From Leishmania infantum JPCM5 (taxonomy: Eukaryota; Euglenozoa; Kinetoplastea; Trypanosomatida; Trypanosomatidae), in contig NC_009407.2 in NCBI RefSeq assembly GCF_000002875.2, positions 7,501 through 70,000 of the forward strand: DNA of 62,500 nucleotides. The letters are read 5' to 3'. Shown in pieces: positions 1-10,558 of the stretch. The notes under the pieces are model-generated. The model saw nothing but the letters and a program-made list of their open reading frames with translations. It ran no database searches and had not been told where the DNA came from. The position numbers and the translations under genes are program-made. Position 1 is the stretch's first letter; each line of letters opens with the position of its first letter.

Positions 1-203
1 CTTCATTTTCTTCCGCTTTCTTCTTCACCCTCTCTTATTATGATATTCGCATCGAGTAGCCTCTCACATTTCGGTGCACGATAACCGGTGCCGCTGTACA
101 TCTTCGAGGTGGTTGTGTGGTATGCTCACAGTCTTTGTTTATCCGTGCTAGACCGCTGCCTGTGAGGCTTGTACAGGGATTCGAGCGTTTTCCAACGTAT
201 ACA

Positions 204-2045
204 ATGTGGGATCCTCTCAGCTACATCTATCAGGCCGTTGGGTCGAAGTATACGGAAAGCAGCTCTGTGACGCTTCCCTCGTTTTACGAGTACACCACCC
301 GCCCCTTTATGCTGAGCAAGGAGGAAGAGCAGCTACGTTCTAAAATGGCCGCGGAAAGGGTAGCTTGGAAGTCGCTGTCTCTCTCCTTTTGTGGCAACGA
401 CTACGCAGCACACTACTGCAGCGACCGAGGCGCCGAAGAGTTTGTGGAGAATGTGAGGGTCGTTGTGAAGAGCATCGAAGATGACGTCACCAGGGGCGAG
501 AGCATCTTTTCTGGCTTTCTGGAGCAGGTAGACAAGCTCCAAAAATCAAGCAGAGGTGCTTTGGCGGACATTGTGTTCGAAAAGGATGTCTCTGTGGACA
601 CTTTGTATACGCGCGAGGCGTTCCTGTGCTTTGAGCTTCGAAAAAGGCTTCGTGTTCCTGTAGCCGTATCGACACTGCTGTTGGAGCGGGGCAGTTTCCA
701 TTTTTTGTTCAAGGGCGAAGTCTGTACTGTTCCCATGGCTGCGATGATCGACAGTGACGGCGCCCCTGTGCATTACGAGGGCATCGTGTTAGAGTCTGAC
801 ATACTCTGCTGCAGCAATGGAATCTGCAGAAGTGGTAGGGATTCAAAGGACCGCTGCTTTGTCACTGTCTTGTCAGCGGACGCAATGGGCTGCGCAGCAG
901 GTCTGTTGTCAGCGGAGGCTGTAGTGGGAGATGAGCATGTGGAAAAGGCTCTGCGAACACTGGTGGATGCTGGTGTACTTGTCTGTTTTTCTTCCGTATG
1001 CAACGATGGCTGTGTGTACCAATACGAGCAGCATGCAAAGGAGAGCGATAGCTCTGCGCTGGCCGTGGCAGCTCAGCATTACGCTGCGGCACATCGTACT
1101 CGCGTAGTTCGCTGCAGCAGAAACGCGGATGCGATGCACCTTCTGAATGCCGATTCGAGCAAATGTATGCCGCGGGATGTGGCAGCTCTCGATTTGGCTT
1201 TGCATTGTCCAACGTTAGTGGCCACCATGAAAACTGTGTCTGGGCCTTCGTACTTCGAAGTGGTGCGTCGTTTTTCGCTGGTTGGTGTCTTGGATGGGCC
1301 TCTACTTCTTTCCATCGCGCACGACAGCCCATTGCATAACAACGTTCTCAAACATGGTGACACGATACTTCTTTTTCATTTTGCTGACCACGATGTATGG
1401 AAAAACGGTCAGTCGCGTCACTGGCTTGTCCCTGCCAGGTGCGACGCTCTTAAAACTAAAGCGGGATGCTTTTCTGTGCCCCGCTGCTGTCCGGTAGCTG
1501 GGGTGCTTCTGTTCACAACAGAAAGGAGCTTTTCAGCTGGTGATAGTGCAGTAGTTGTTGGGAAGGTAACTGATGCAAACCGCACGGAGGAGCCCTTGTG
1601 CGCACCCCTTTCGTTGTGCTCTACCTTGTTTCACTACACACCGTTTGTGTGCAAATTTCTTCATCGGCAGCACGGTCCTATCGGTTTTGTCGGCTTTTCG
1701 TTTTCGTTCTGCAGCACTACTCCTCTGTTGGCTATCGCGTTGCTTCCTCTTCATGTCAATGACTTCATCAGCTCCGAAACGGATGTGGATCCGACGGTAG
1801 TGCTCTTTTTCTTTCGTCGAGAGTACAACGGGTTTTCAGTGCGTACGTACCCGTACTTCACTGATGCGCTGCCGTGTCCTCTCCATTGTTTGACTGATGA
1901 GAAGACGAGCTTGGTTGCAGGTACAGCGACTTGTCGTCTACTTCAGGTGGAATCGCTACTTGATGAATCGAGCACGTTTATGATATTATCTGTGAGCCAA
2001 ATCGCCTTTGACGGATCTGAAATTTTGCAGTTTGGGAAATGCTGA
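204..2045 (+). CDS. Hypothetical protein, 613 aa
   Basis: I do not recognise this protein. The open frame runs from before base 204; the first in-frame ATG is at 204 (MWDPLSYIYQ) and the stop is at 2043-2045. A short out-of-frame ATG ORF at 123-152 lies in the leader. A strong pyrimidine tract at 1-37 followed by AG dinucleotides near 54-58 fits a spliced-leader acceptor. The product is rich in cysteine and in Val/Leu/Phe, with no obvious signal peptide, membrane segment or catalytic motif. Codon use looks like that of a real Leishmania gene and the frame is uninterrupted for 1.8 kb, so it is probably a conserved trypanosomatid protein of unknown role. Confidence 0.75.
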   Translation: MWDPLSYIYQAVGSKYTESSSVTLPSFYEYTTRPFMLSKEEEQLRSKMAAERVAWKSLSLSFCGNDYAAHYCSDRGAEEFVENVRVVVKSIEDDVTRGESIFSGFLEQVDKLQKSSRGALADIVFEKDVSVDTLYTREAFLCFELRKRLRVPVAVSTLLLERGSFHFLFKGEVCTVPMAAMIDSDGAPVHYEGIVLESDILCCSNGICRSGRDSKDRCFVTVLSADAMGCAAGLLSAEAVVGDEHVEKALRTLVDAGVLVCFSSVCNDGCVYQYEQHAKESDSSALAVAAQHYAAAHRTRVVRCSRNADAMHLLNADSSKCMPRDVAALDLALHCPTLVATMKTVSGPSYFEVVRRFSLVGVLDGPLLLSIAHDSPLHNNVLKHGDTILLFHFADHDVWKNGQSRHWLVPARCDALKTKAGCFSVPRCCPVAGVLLFTTERSFSAGDSAVVVGKVTDANRTEEPLCAPLSLCSTLFHYTPFVCKFLHRQHGPIGFVGFSFSFCSTTPLLAIALLPLHVNDFISSETDVDPTVVLFFFRREYNGFSVRTYPYFTDALPCPLHCLTDEKTSLVAGTATCRLLQVESLLDESSTFMILSVSQIAFDGSEILQFGKC

Positions 2046-2094
2046 GGAGTAACAGTCATTTCGTCAACTCTACTGTGTACAAAACATTTCCAAG

Positions 2095-2454
2095 ATGATT
2101 GTCAAAAGAGATGAACCGAGTTTTCGGCTTTTAAGGTATTCCATGGAAAGAAATCCTGTGCTCTATGCTTATCATATCGAAAGGGAACAAAAAAAAATGA
2201 TTCTCTCGAATGTGCGCGGCCTTCTGCTAGGAAAACTAAAACGAATTGCGGTGCCCGCTTATCTCTTGTTTTTACTATTCTTATTTTCGGTGCTTTACGT
2301 TCTTAATTTTCTTTGTGAAGACTTTCTGTATGTATTCTCTGAGGGCTATCATGTTACTGAGGCTTGGAGGATCGTGTATGGATGTCGCGATGTAGAGAGA
2401 CTCTTATTCAGAGATTGTTTTTTTCAGCAGACGCAATCCAATCCTAGATCATGA
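2095..2454 (+). CDS. Small ORF with one hydrophobic segment, doubtful gene
   Basis: A 119-aa frame starts only 49 bases after the previous stop. It encodes a basic N-terminus, one strongly hydrophobic stretch (about residues 52-73, VPAYLLFLLFLFSVLYVLNF) and a short polar C-terminus. The sequence is clearly more A/T-rich than the neighbouring genes and the spacing leaves little room for a polyadenylation site and a new trans-splice site. It could be a small membrane protein or chance coding in a 3' UTR. I cannot name a family. Confidence 0.25.
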   Translation: MIVKRDEPSFRLLRYSMERNPVLYAYHIEREQKKMILSNVRGLLLGKLKRIAVPAYLLFLLFLFSVLYVLNFLCEDFLYVFSEGYHVTEAWRIVYGCRDVERLLFRDCFFQQTQSNPRS

Positions 2455-3585
2455 GTCGAAGCTTACGCAGCCCGGCCTGGTACACCTTCATCCGCGTGGG
2501 GCAAAGTAGCGAGATATAGGCTCCTCACTACGGTGCTCAGAGAAGGTGATGAAACCGTGGACCCTGCCTCGAACTGCACCCACGAGCCGTTTTGGATGCT
2601 AACTGGCACCAATTCCCCTATTAGGCGGTTCGAAGACCGGTGCATTGTCGTCGGTGTGGCGCAGGCTCTCCAAACCAGTAGCGAGGGAGCACTAGGCGAG
2701 ATGTGGTTGAGTGATATTGGCATCGCGACTGCCATGTAGATGGTGGAAGTGTGTTCTTTTTCGCATGGCGCCGGAACGGAACACTACCGAGGACATGCCC
2801 ACTGGACATAGGCAGAAAAGCATCTGTTTGACCTTCTCGTGTCGTAGGCACTTGGCTCATTTCGCACCAGAAACGGGTCACTGCTGTCCACGATAGAGGC
2901 TGATTTTCTCTGTCGGAGTGTGGTGGCTCTGGCCGCTCGCCACTATCTTGAGGTGTGGATCGTCATCAGGAGGCGTAATGTGGATACTAACGCACACAAC
3001 AGATAAGAAACAAGCATAAAACCGGTAATGATTATCGCTGCCCGTCACGCTCTGCGGAAATGGTTGTGTTTTACATTGTGGTAGGATCCAAGAGACTATG
3101 CAACGACTGGAATGTAGTGGCTTACACTTCCCCATCAGAGGGTGTAACTGTTTTGATCGCCTTCTTCTCTTCCGTATCTCTCGTCTCTGGCAATCTTGAT
3201 TTCATCATTCACCCACGTGCACATTGACAATGGGAGGTGAATTAGCGAAACGTGCGAGTCGTATGTGTACCATTGGAAAGAATCTCGAGACCGAAGAGGT
3301 TGTTACCGCGACAAATTCAGAGACTCGAAAGCGAAGCCGAAAAGGCTTCTTTGTTTTCTTTTTTGTTTGTGTTTTTGGAACTCTTTTTAGTTCGGTGAGG
3401 ACGACCACCGGAAAAAGAGGGCGGAAGTGTGGAGCAAGCGGCAATTTCAGGTGCATATACTTGAAGATCAAGCGCAGGAGAGCGTTGTGAAATCTCAAAC
3501 TCTGAGGAAACTTTCGTGAGCGCTCCAGAAGCTGACTTTTTTTTTCGTTGGTTGGCAAGCCAGGTCGAGCTGACCGTAGAGCTAG
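2455..3585. other. Intergenic/UTR stretch without a convincing gene
   Basis: About 1.1 kb between the first gene and the NOT11-like gene. All frames are broken into short pieces with no recognisable motif. Composition is more balanced than the usual pyrimidine-rich spacer, which leaves open a worn-down retroposon (SIDER-like) or a decayed gene, but I see no signature that proves it. Confidence 0.5.
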
Positions 3586-3589
3586 CGCG

Positions 3590-3618
3590 TTTTTTTTTTT
3601 CGCTTCGCCATCTCATAG
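3590..3618 (+). promoter_or_regulatory. Predicted spliced-leader trans-splice acceptor
   Basis: A run of 11 T (3590-3600) and a pyrimidine-rich stretch lead to AG at 3617-3618. The next ATG downstream is the chosen start of the NOT11-like gene at 3656, giving a leader of about 37 bases. Confidence 0.6.
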
Positions 3619-3655
3619 GAATTGTTGGCGTTGGCAAAAAAAAAGGGCAGAAGAG

Positions 3656-4957
3656 ATGTCCGTTGATTTTCTCAACTCAGTTGAGAGGTCGCGGCTACTG
3701 GATGCTCTCTTTGACAATACCTCTTCCTTCGGCACATTGTCAAAGAGGTTTCGGGACAACTTTCAGCCAGCTCGGTATTCCGCCGTGTGCTGTGAGATGG
3801 GGCAGATGTGCAAGGAGTTCGTAGCGTCGGCGGAGGCCACGGGTCTCATCGCTTCTCTGTATATTGTGGATTACATGAGGAAGCAAGACAACGTGGCGGC
3901 GAAGTCGACATTTTACGACGTGCTAATAGAGCTGGAGCATGCTATTCGGAGAGACATGTTTGTCGTTGAGCAGATCAAGTACACAACGAAGGAGTCGAAA
4001 GAGGGCAAGAAGAGCCTGGAGGCCACCCGCGCAGAGGTGTTCCGCATTCATTGCGCAGCAAAGGTGTTTGCGTTCCAGCTGCTCGGAGACACGGTTGCAG
4101 ATGATGAGAAAGTTGTGTCGTATGCTTCGAAGAAACAGGATTCTATTGATGAGGCTCTTAACGCGTGGGAGAAGGCGAGCATCAAGATCAAGGAGCCGAT
4201 GGCGGACATTGAGCACTGCTGGGTCGCAAAGCACGAGAAGCAGCAGTGCGGCTCGTTGTACGAGACGGCCGCTGTGTTTGATGAGCAGCCGAACAAACTG
4301 TTTGCGTTACTTCTCCCATCGGTAACAGCAAAGCTACCGATGCTGCCTATGCAGGAAGGTGAACTGCAGTATCTGCTACCCGGAAAGTCTGCAATGCTTC
4401 TTCTCGACAGTGCTCCACCAAGCGAAGGATGGATGATCTCCAAGAGACTGCTTGTAGAGGCGCGCAAGTCGAAACTCTCTAAGGATGACGAGCAGACGCT
4501 GCTTGGGCTGCTGAACGAGTCGCTTGTGTCGCGTTTAGGTGTTTCCCCGCAGCAGCTGAGTGAGCTAGCGACGCATAGTCCAGAGGTTTGTGCCTCTGTG
4601 CTGCTAAAGGTTCCGTCGGGCTCAGCAGGGGCGTTTATTCAGTTTTTACTGAAGGGCAACATCCCGGAGGATAATATGCAGGCGATTCTACTTCGAGCGT
4701 CGTCCGTCCTGCAGCAGGTCAACGTGCGAACCTTCATTTCTACCATGCTCCACAAGCTCAAGGAAAGATGTGGGCTGCCTTCTGCTGCGGAGAGCTTGAA
4801 GAGTTTTGCGGTGACTCTTCATCAGCTGGTGATGAAGGCCGCAAAGGAGAATAGAGAGATTTTTATAGCCGACACGTTTCGCGCGGATCTGGAGCAGCTG
4901 TTTCAGTCCAGCAACATCCCGGAAGTGAAGAACAGATGGGAGGAAATGAAGCGGTAG
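3656..4957 (+). CDS. NOT11: NOT11-like subunit of the CCR4-NOT deadenylase complex (CNOT11/C2orf29 family)
   Basis: The product is 433 aa, starting MSVDFLNSVER at the first ATG after the acceptor at 3617-3618. It is all-helical in appearance. The C-terminal 150 residues (from about LSELATHSPEVC to the end) resemble the DUF2363/CNOT11 domain in pattern: helix pairs, a final NRWEEMKR. In trypanosomes NOT11 binds NOT10 and docks on the NOT1 scaffold, supporting CAF1-dependent mRNA deadenylation. From memory, the T. brucei NOT11 gene lies just upstream of the tryparedoxin peroxidase gene, as here, and this synteny supports the call. The family assignment is by resemblance and position, not by a search. 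A longer reading from upstream in the same frame passes through the acceptor and is unlikely. Confidence 0.6.
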   Translation: MSVDFLNSVERSRLLDALFDNTSSFGTLSKRFRDNFQPARYSAVCCEMGQMCKEFVASAEATGLIASLYIVDYMRKQDNVAAKSTFYDVLIELEHAIRRDMFVVEQIKYTTKESKEGKKSLEATRAEVFRIHCAAKVFAFQLLGDTVADDEKVVSYASKKQDSIDEALNAWEKASIKIKEPMADIEHCWVAKHEKQQCGSLYETAAVFDEQPNKLFALLLPSVTAKLPMLPMQEGELQYLLPGKSAMLLLDSAPPSEGWMISKRLLVEARKSKLSKDDEQTLLGLLNESLVSRLGVSPQQLSELATHSPEVCASVLLKVPSGSAGAFIQFLLKGNIPEDNMQAILLRASSVLQQVNVRTFISTMLHKLKERCGLPSAAESLKSFAVTLHQLVMKAAKENREIFIADTFRADLEQLFQSSNIPEVKNRWEEMKR

Positions 4958-5606
4958 CACTAGCTTATGCTACTGGCTGAGCTTCCCCGCTCTTCTTGTT
5001 CTCTTCTCGCAAGTGCTCCTAGTCATGCGTCCCGTTTGTTTTGATAACTTCTCTTGTAAGCTTGAGTAATCGGCCCACCGCACTTTCGTTGTCGTCTTTT
5101 TTTTTCTGTTTTCTTTTTTTTTTCGCTCGCGTACTTGTGCGGGTCGTCTTGTCAACTAGCTCATCTCAGTTGGGTGAAGAGGAACAGCAATCCAAAGCAA
5201 AAAAGAGCGATGAGGTTTTGTGCAGGGATCAGAGCGGTAGTGGCCTGAAGCGCTCCTGTGGATGAAGTGCAACCGTGTACTTTAACGACCAAGGTTGTTG
5301 GAGAAAGTGCGCGTTGCACTGATGGAGCACCCCTTTGCCGTGCCGCCCAGAGCTACAGGGCGGAGGTCAGGCGGGCGGAACTGCTAAGATGATTGGCAGG
5401 TGCTCGCGCTACCGCGTAGCGGATGCTTTGGAGGGGTGAATGCGCCTTCAATGTCCTCTTCCACTTGTTCAAGTGCTTATCATTGCTTGTTTTTTCGCTC
5501 TCACCGTCCTGCTCGAACGCACCGGGGCACCTGCGCGGCACAACATACTTTCATGTTCATGATTTCACTTTGCCGATCCCTATGTCAGCCGAAGACAGAT
5601 GCGGGG

Positions 5607-6485
5607 ATGGCCGACGTCAAAGTAACGTTTGCATTTGTCACTCCCAGGTCCATCAACTGCTGTGCGGCCGCGCAGTGTAATGACGAGTCGACAGTTGACG
5701 TGTCGGAGACCCTTTCAGGGGCGCCGCAGCATGATTTACGCGCTGCTATAATCAAGGTTCTGGACTACGATACTGGGCATTCTCGTGTTTTCTGCATGAC
5801 GTACCCCCACGGCACTAGAATGCGGTCTGTTTGCGAGTCACTTGCAGATGCCATGGCAGCAAGTGCGGGTGAGATGGTTTGCTTTACTCCTCCTCCCATG
5901 CCTGCCGATCGTGTTTTGCGTCTGTGTGCCATGAGAGTTTTAGAGCCAGGTGACAACGTTCCGGATGTGCTCTTCTGCCAGAAAGCTGCAGCGCCTCGTC
6001 AATGTGCAGTGGCTTTATCGAGCTGGATGCTTGTGAATGTTCTTCTTTGCAGAAACGATGGCGTCCTTTCGGTGGGCCACCTGCCCTGCGTGGTGCAGGT
6101 GCCTGGTGCCTCCATCACAAAGGACGGTATCTGTAGCAGCTTGTGTGCCTTGCTCAGAATGGGTTTGGAATGCGAGCGGTACCTGCGAAGCTGTGCGCTG
6201 TTCTGCTGCACGGTGGAGAGAAAGAGCATCGTCTTGCGTGACCCGTTTCACGACGGCGGGTGCCCAAGCCAGGTTGCCATTATCTACGGTGCGGTCGATG
6301 TTGGGGACGTCGTGCTTGTGTCCGCGGCGTTGCCTTGCGCAGCCGTCGAAGCGAGGCCATCGGTTTTGCAGGCCGTTGTGGTGAGGCGGTTTGCAGAGGA
6401 TGGAGTGACGCTGTATGATGTGAAGGAGGTGGACACTGCCGTCGTCTTGGAGGGACTTACGTGCACACAGCTGGTGCCTCTCTAG
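5607..6485 (+). CDS. Hypothetical protein, 292 aa
   Basis: Unrecognised. The open frame extends upstream to 5400, but a pyrimidine-rich stretch ending in AG at 5587-5588 suggests the start is the ATG at 5607 (MADVKVTFAFVTPRS). A tiny out-of-frame ATG ORF at 5599-5625 overlaps that start. The protein is rich in Cys, Val and Leu and looks beta-rich and soluble; no membrane segment, zinc pattern or catalytic motif is evident. It lies between the NOT11-like gene and UTP15 on the same strand. An upstream in-frame start giving up to 361 aa cannot be excluded. Confidence 0.7.
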   Translation: MADVKVTFAFVTPRSINCCAAAQCNDESTVDVSETLSGAPQHDLRAAIIKVLDYDTGHSRVFCMTYPHGTRMRSVCESLADAMAASAGEMVCFTPPPMPADRVLRLCAMRVLEPGDNVPDVLFCQKAAAPRQCAVALSSWMLVNVLLCRNDGVLSVGHLPCVVQVPGASITKDGICSSLCALLRMGLECERYLRSCALFCCTVERKSIVLRDPFHDGGCPSQVAIIYGAVDVGDVVLVSAALPCAAVEARPSVLQAVVVRRFAEDGVTLYDVKEVDTAVVLEGLTCTQLVPL

Positions 6486-6847
6486 CCGCTCTGACTGTCC
6501 CTGAGAAGAGTGAACGAAAAATAATATAGACACTTCTGCTGACGCTTTTGTTGTTCTGTCAGTCTCTCTCTTTCTCGTCTCGGCCGCGGACTCGACTCCT
6601 TGTTTCTCAAAGGCGCTTCTCGATGGACATTCCGAGTGGTTGCCCTGCGGGAGTGAGCAGCGAGAACGGTGTCTGCACGCCCTCTTTTCATGCTTCTCTG
6701 CTCATCCACAGGTGCTTTTCTGCACCGTTCCCTCTGTTCCTGCTCCTTTGTTTCTTTCGTCTCTGCCTGATTGTGTGGGCACTACGGGCACCGTTGTTTG
6801 AAGCTTGCGTGGAGGAGATCGCACGACTTTCTGTTTTCCAGCACACC

Positions 6848-8281
6848 ATGAACGCTGACTGGACGCTGCCGCTCCGCAAGGTGCCTGTCCACGCCACCAA
6901 GGACCCCTCTGTCGCGTGGAACACGGTACACCTATGCTATGAGCAGACGTTTTTCGGTCAAATCACGAGTCTGCGCTACAATCACGCTGGCTCGTTGCTT
7001 GGAGGCACTTCCACAAACCAATTTGCACTCCTGCGTGTCCCCCAGACGGATGGCGTAGTGGTGAACGAACAGACGGAGCGCAAGAACTACTCCGTCCGCT
7101 TTCGCGAGGATGACAAGCTTTACATTCAAGCTGTGGACCAAAGGGTGATTTTGCGGTCCTCGGAGACCGCGTTCGAGCGGCAGTATCTAGGGCATTCGCG
7201 GGATGTGCGCTCCGCCATCTTTATTGGCCGACATAACTTTGCGTCTGCAAGCGACGACACGACGGTGAAGCTGTGGGATCTGATGAGTGACGATGATCTC
7301 GGTACGGCTCGGATTCACGCTGACTACGTGCGCTGTCTTGAGCCATACGCTGGTGGCTCGTTCTTTAGCGGCTCCTACGATCACCGAGTGAACTTGTGGG
7401 ATCCTCGCACCGGCATGGCCGCGCCGCTGCAAACCTCGGGGGACGTCATTACCCAAGCCGTGGAGGCGCTCTGCTTCGTACCGAGTGAGGAGATTGTGGC
7501 TGTTGGTGCCGGCGATCGCGTCGTCGTCTTTGACCCACGCAAGGGCCTTAGTACGCCGTTGTTTCAGGGCTCGTTTCACACCAAGTCAGTCGTCGCGGTC
7601 GCCTACTCGCAAAAGCTGCGCAGTCTCCTCACGGGATCTCTGGATTGTCGTGTGAAAATGTTCTCGCTTGACGGCAGTGAGCTGCGCTGCATTGCGAACA
7701 AGCGCTTTGAAAACGGTGTGACATCGCTGGCGGTGCACCCTGGGTCGACGGAGTACGCCGTGGGCAGCACAACAGGCGAGCTCAACGTGTATCGCTTCAG
7801 GGAGGCGGACATGGATAAAGAAGATGCTTCCGAGGAGGTCGTTCTGGACAAGAAGACGCGGTCGAAGGAGCAGGTGCTGCAAGACAAGATGAAAGAAGTG
7901 CAGTTTGAGTTGGGAAGCTACCAGTACGGCAAAGCGCTCAAGACTGCGTTGTACTCCCGACATCCCGATGTCCTCGTTTCCACATTTGAGGAGCTTGTGC
8001 GTCGAGGCGCGGTGCACGTCGCGCTGAACAACCAAAACGACCGCACCATTGTGCGCGTTCTTCGCTTTGCCACTCACTACGTCGAAAAGCCGCAGTTCAC
8101 GGACACAATGCTCGTCGTGTTCGAGACCGTTTTCGATATCTATAGCGCCTATGTGGGCAAAAGTGCCTTCTTTCACCGGGAGATTCTGAATGCGCAAAAG
8201 AAGATCGGCGCGTCGCTTGCGGTGATGCAGCGCATGGAAAGGAGTATGGGCATCATGGAGATGATCGTGCATTCGGAATAG
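6848..8281 (+). CDS. UTP15: U3 snoRNP / SSU processome WD40 protein UTP15
   Basis: The 478-aa protein starts MNADWTLPLRK at 6848, 6 bases after a pyrimidine-rich tract ending in AG (6840-6841); the upstream in-frame sequence is low-complexity leader. WD40 blades are visible: SASDDTTVKLWDL, SGSYDHRVNLWDPRTG, GAGDRVVVFDPRKG, GSLDCRVKMFSLDG. The segment HADYVRCLEPY...SGSYDH matches the corresponding blade of human and yeast UTP15. The last ~130 residues (from KKTRSKEQVLQDK) correspond to the UTP15 C-terminal helical domain. The known role is in the t-UTP module of the nucleolar small-subunit processome, needed for pre-18S processing. Family length (about 510 aa) agrees. Confidence 0.85.
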   Translation: MNADWTLPLRKVPVHATKDPSVAWNTVHLCYEQTFFGQITSLRYNHAGSLLGGTSTNQFALLRVPQTDGVVVNEQTERKNYSVRFREDDKLYIQAVDQRVILRSSETAFERQYLGHSRDVRSAIFIGRHNFASASDDTTVKLWDLMSDDDLGTARIHADYVRCLEPYAGGSFFSGSYDHRVNLWDPRTGMAAPLQTSGDVITQAVEALCFVPSEEIVAVGAGDRVVVFDPRKGLSTPLFQGSFHTKSVVAVAYSQKLRSLLTGSLDCRVKMFSLDGSELRCIANKRFENGVTSLAVHPGSTEYAVGSTTGELNVYRFREADMDKEDASEEVVLDKKTRSKEQVLQDKMKEVQFELGSYQYGKALKTALYSRHPDVLVSTFEELVRRGAVHVALNNQNDRTIVRVLRFATHYVEKPQFTDTMLVVFETVFDIYSAYVGKSAFFHREILNAQKKIGASLAVMQRMERSMGIMEMIVHSE

Positions 8282-9007
8282 GGGCGAGGGCAAGACGTTG
8301 CACTTGCGTGGATGGCAATGCTAGCCAGCCGCGCCCCTCACACTATCCCCTTACTCGTCGATGTCGGATAAGGGTCAGTAAGTGTAATGAATCGTAATGG
8401 GTCGTTCAACTGGTTGCATACACCGAGGACAAGCAGCGACAACAGAAGAAGCTCATTGTCTGGCACGACAAGGAAAAAAGCAGCAGAGTAGTGCAGAGGT
8501 CGGTGACGATCCGGGTGGCAGTATCATCACTCAAAACACTTTTTTTGCGTCAGGAGGCAAGGGAGACGGCTGCGTCTTCGATCAAGTTAACCGCCTATTT
8601 CAGGAAATGGGGAAGGTCACCCACGCACAGACAATCATCTGCGTCGTGAGTGTGGCTTGGGCTCGTTTTCTTTCCGGGATGCTGACGTCTGTCACGCGTT
8701 AAGGCGTTGCTAATGCATAAAGGCGCCTCACGTGCGAGGCTTGAAGGCGGTGGAGCGGCGAGGAAGCGGAGGAGAGCGATTCGACTTATGTTCGGATGAC
8801 AGTTCAATCCTGCCCTACTGTCTCTCGGCCTGCGTGTATTTCGCCACACATATCTCTCTCACACTTTTCTTCTCCTATCTATGCTTTATTTTTCTTTTTT
8901 TATCGTTTTGTTTGGTGGGGGGGGGGAGGATTGGATGGATTTGCATAGAGTTGTGAGTTCATTTTGGGCTACCCGTCTTTCTCTCCGAGTCACCAAAATA
9001 CGCATCT
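8282..9007. other. Intergenic region, UTP15 to peroxiredoxin
   Basis: No supported gene. It contains a G9 run near 8918-8926 and T-rich stretches just upstream of the peroxiredoxin leader. Confidence 0.6.
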
Positions 9008-9058
9008 TCTACTCCTTCCTTCTCTTCATACTTCTACCGCGCGCACGTCACCTCAAAG
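9008..9058 (+). promoter_or_regulatory. Predicted trans-splice acceptor of the peroxiredoxin gene
   Basis: A pyrimidine-rich tract (about 9008-9043) precedes AG at 9057-9058, nine bases before the ATG at 9067. Another AG within the tract region could also be used. Confidence 0.45.
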
Positions 9059-9066
9059 CAAACACG

Positions 9067-9747
9067 ATGCTCCGCCGTCTTCCCACCAGCTGCTTCCTGA
9101 AGCGCTCGCAGTTCCGCGGGTTCGCGGCTACGTCGCCGCTTTTGAATCTGGACTATCAGATGTACCGTACAGCGACTGTCCGTGAAGCTGCGCCACAGTT
9201 TTCCGGCCAGGCTGTCGTGAATGGTGCAATTAAGGATATAAACATGAACGACTACAAGGGCAAGTACATTGTGCTGTTTTTCTATCCGATGGACTTCACC
9301 TTCGTTTGCCCGACCGAGATCATTGCGTTTTCGGATCGCCACGCCGACTTTGAGAAGCTAAACACGCAGGTTGTTGCGGTGTCGTGCGATTCGGTGTACT
9401 CTCACCTGGCGTGGGTGAACACGCCACGCAAAAAGGGTGGCCTCGGTGAAATGCACATCCCCGTACTGGCGGACAAGTCGATGGAGATCGCTCGTGACTA
9501 TGGTGTGCTGATCGAGGAATCCGGTATCGCTCTTCGAGGGCTCTTTATCATCGACAAGAAGGGCATCCTGCGCCACTCAACGATAAATGACCTTCCTGTG
9601 GGCCGCAACGTGGACGAGGCACTGCGCGTGCTGGAGGCTTTCCAGTACGCGGACGAGAATGGAGATGCGATCCCGTGCGGATGGAAGCCTGGACAGCCCA
9701 CGCTGGACACCACAAAAGCAGGCGAGTTTTTCGAGAAGAACATGTGA
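9067..9747 (+). CDS. mTXNPx: Mitochondrial tryparedoxin peroxidase (2-Cys peroxiredoxin)
   Basis: The 226-aa product has an N-terminus of mitochondrial-presequence type ([20 protein letters not shown]). The peroxidatic cysteine is C81 in FVCPTE, preceded by FFYPMDFTF. The resolving cysteine is C204 in AIPCGWKPG. The second motif is IPC rather than VCP, a known hallmark of the Leishmania mitochondrial enzyme, whose cysteines sit at the same positions. It reduces peroxides with electrons from tryparedoxin/trypanothione and is also reported to act as a chaperone in the mitochondrion. The ATG at 9067 is the first in frame after the predicted acceptor; the longer upstream frame is leader. Length equals the family standard. 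Confidence 0.95.
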
Positions 9748-10389
9748 TGTCTTTCACCTATACACATGCTTTATATATTCTCGGCTCTCCTCCTGAGAGA
9801 GGAAAGAAAGCTTTTTTTGAAAGAAAAACGTAACGCGCTGATAGGGGAGAGAAACAAAAACAACCGCAGCCGAGACATTTTTTCGAGGAGGTAGAGAAAA
9901 CCCATCGGTGTCTAGAAGGCAATACCGCACTGTGGGACAGTGACAGAGGTCGGAGAGGAGAGAGGGGGAAGCTAAAGTGAGTGCTGCATCATGTGTGCAT
10001 GTCTCTCTGGCTGCTTCTCAACTTTTCGTTCCGGCTTTCACTCGACTGTGCCCCTGCTTCAGACCTTCTTCTTGGGATCATTCGATGTGTCTTTCTTTTG
10101 GCACTTTTTCTTTTATCAGTGACTGATACGGACGCTGTGCTGCAGAGAATCAAGAGGAAAAGCAGAAAAAGCGGCAGGGCGTGGATGACCAATCCTTTAG
10201 TTGCGTCTTTCAGTGGTGCCTCTCTAAGTGGCGGAGTGACTGCACGTGATGGATGACGTAGCACAATGAGCACCCCCAGTCGACAGATCAAACAGTCACC
10301 GTGCTTTTTTAATATCCTTGCGCAAACTCCTGTTTTGGGGCGCGCTGAATGCGAGCTTTTGAGCTCCACTTGTTCCTCATCAAACGACT
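9748..10389. other. Intergenic region, peroxiredoxin to cyclophilin
   Basis: No supported gene; A-rich just after the peroxiredoxin stop, then mixed UTR sequence. Confidence 0.6.
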
Positions 10390-10473
10390 ACACTTCCGAC
10401 CTTTCTTGTTCCTTTTTTCTCTCACTTCTGTGGCACCTGTGTTCTTGCTCTCCGCCGTTGTCAACTTCAACAG
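10390..10473 (+). promoter_or_regulatory. Predicted trans-splice acceptor of the cyclophilin gene
   Basis: A long pyrimidine-rich tract (about 10395-10468) ends in AG at 10472-10473; the downstream ATG at 10559 opens the cyclophilin frame. Confidence 0.5.
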
Positions 10474-10558
10474 GAGGAGAAACCACTCTGCCTGTAGAAA
10501 TCACGAGTCAGTGGGGGAAAAAGGAGACGAGGTGCCAAGTGCCTTTTCGCCGATCGGA

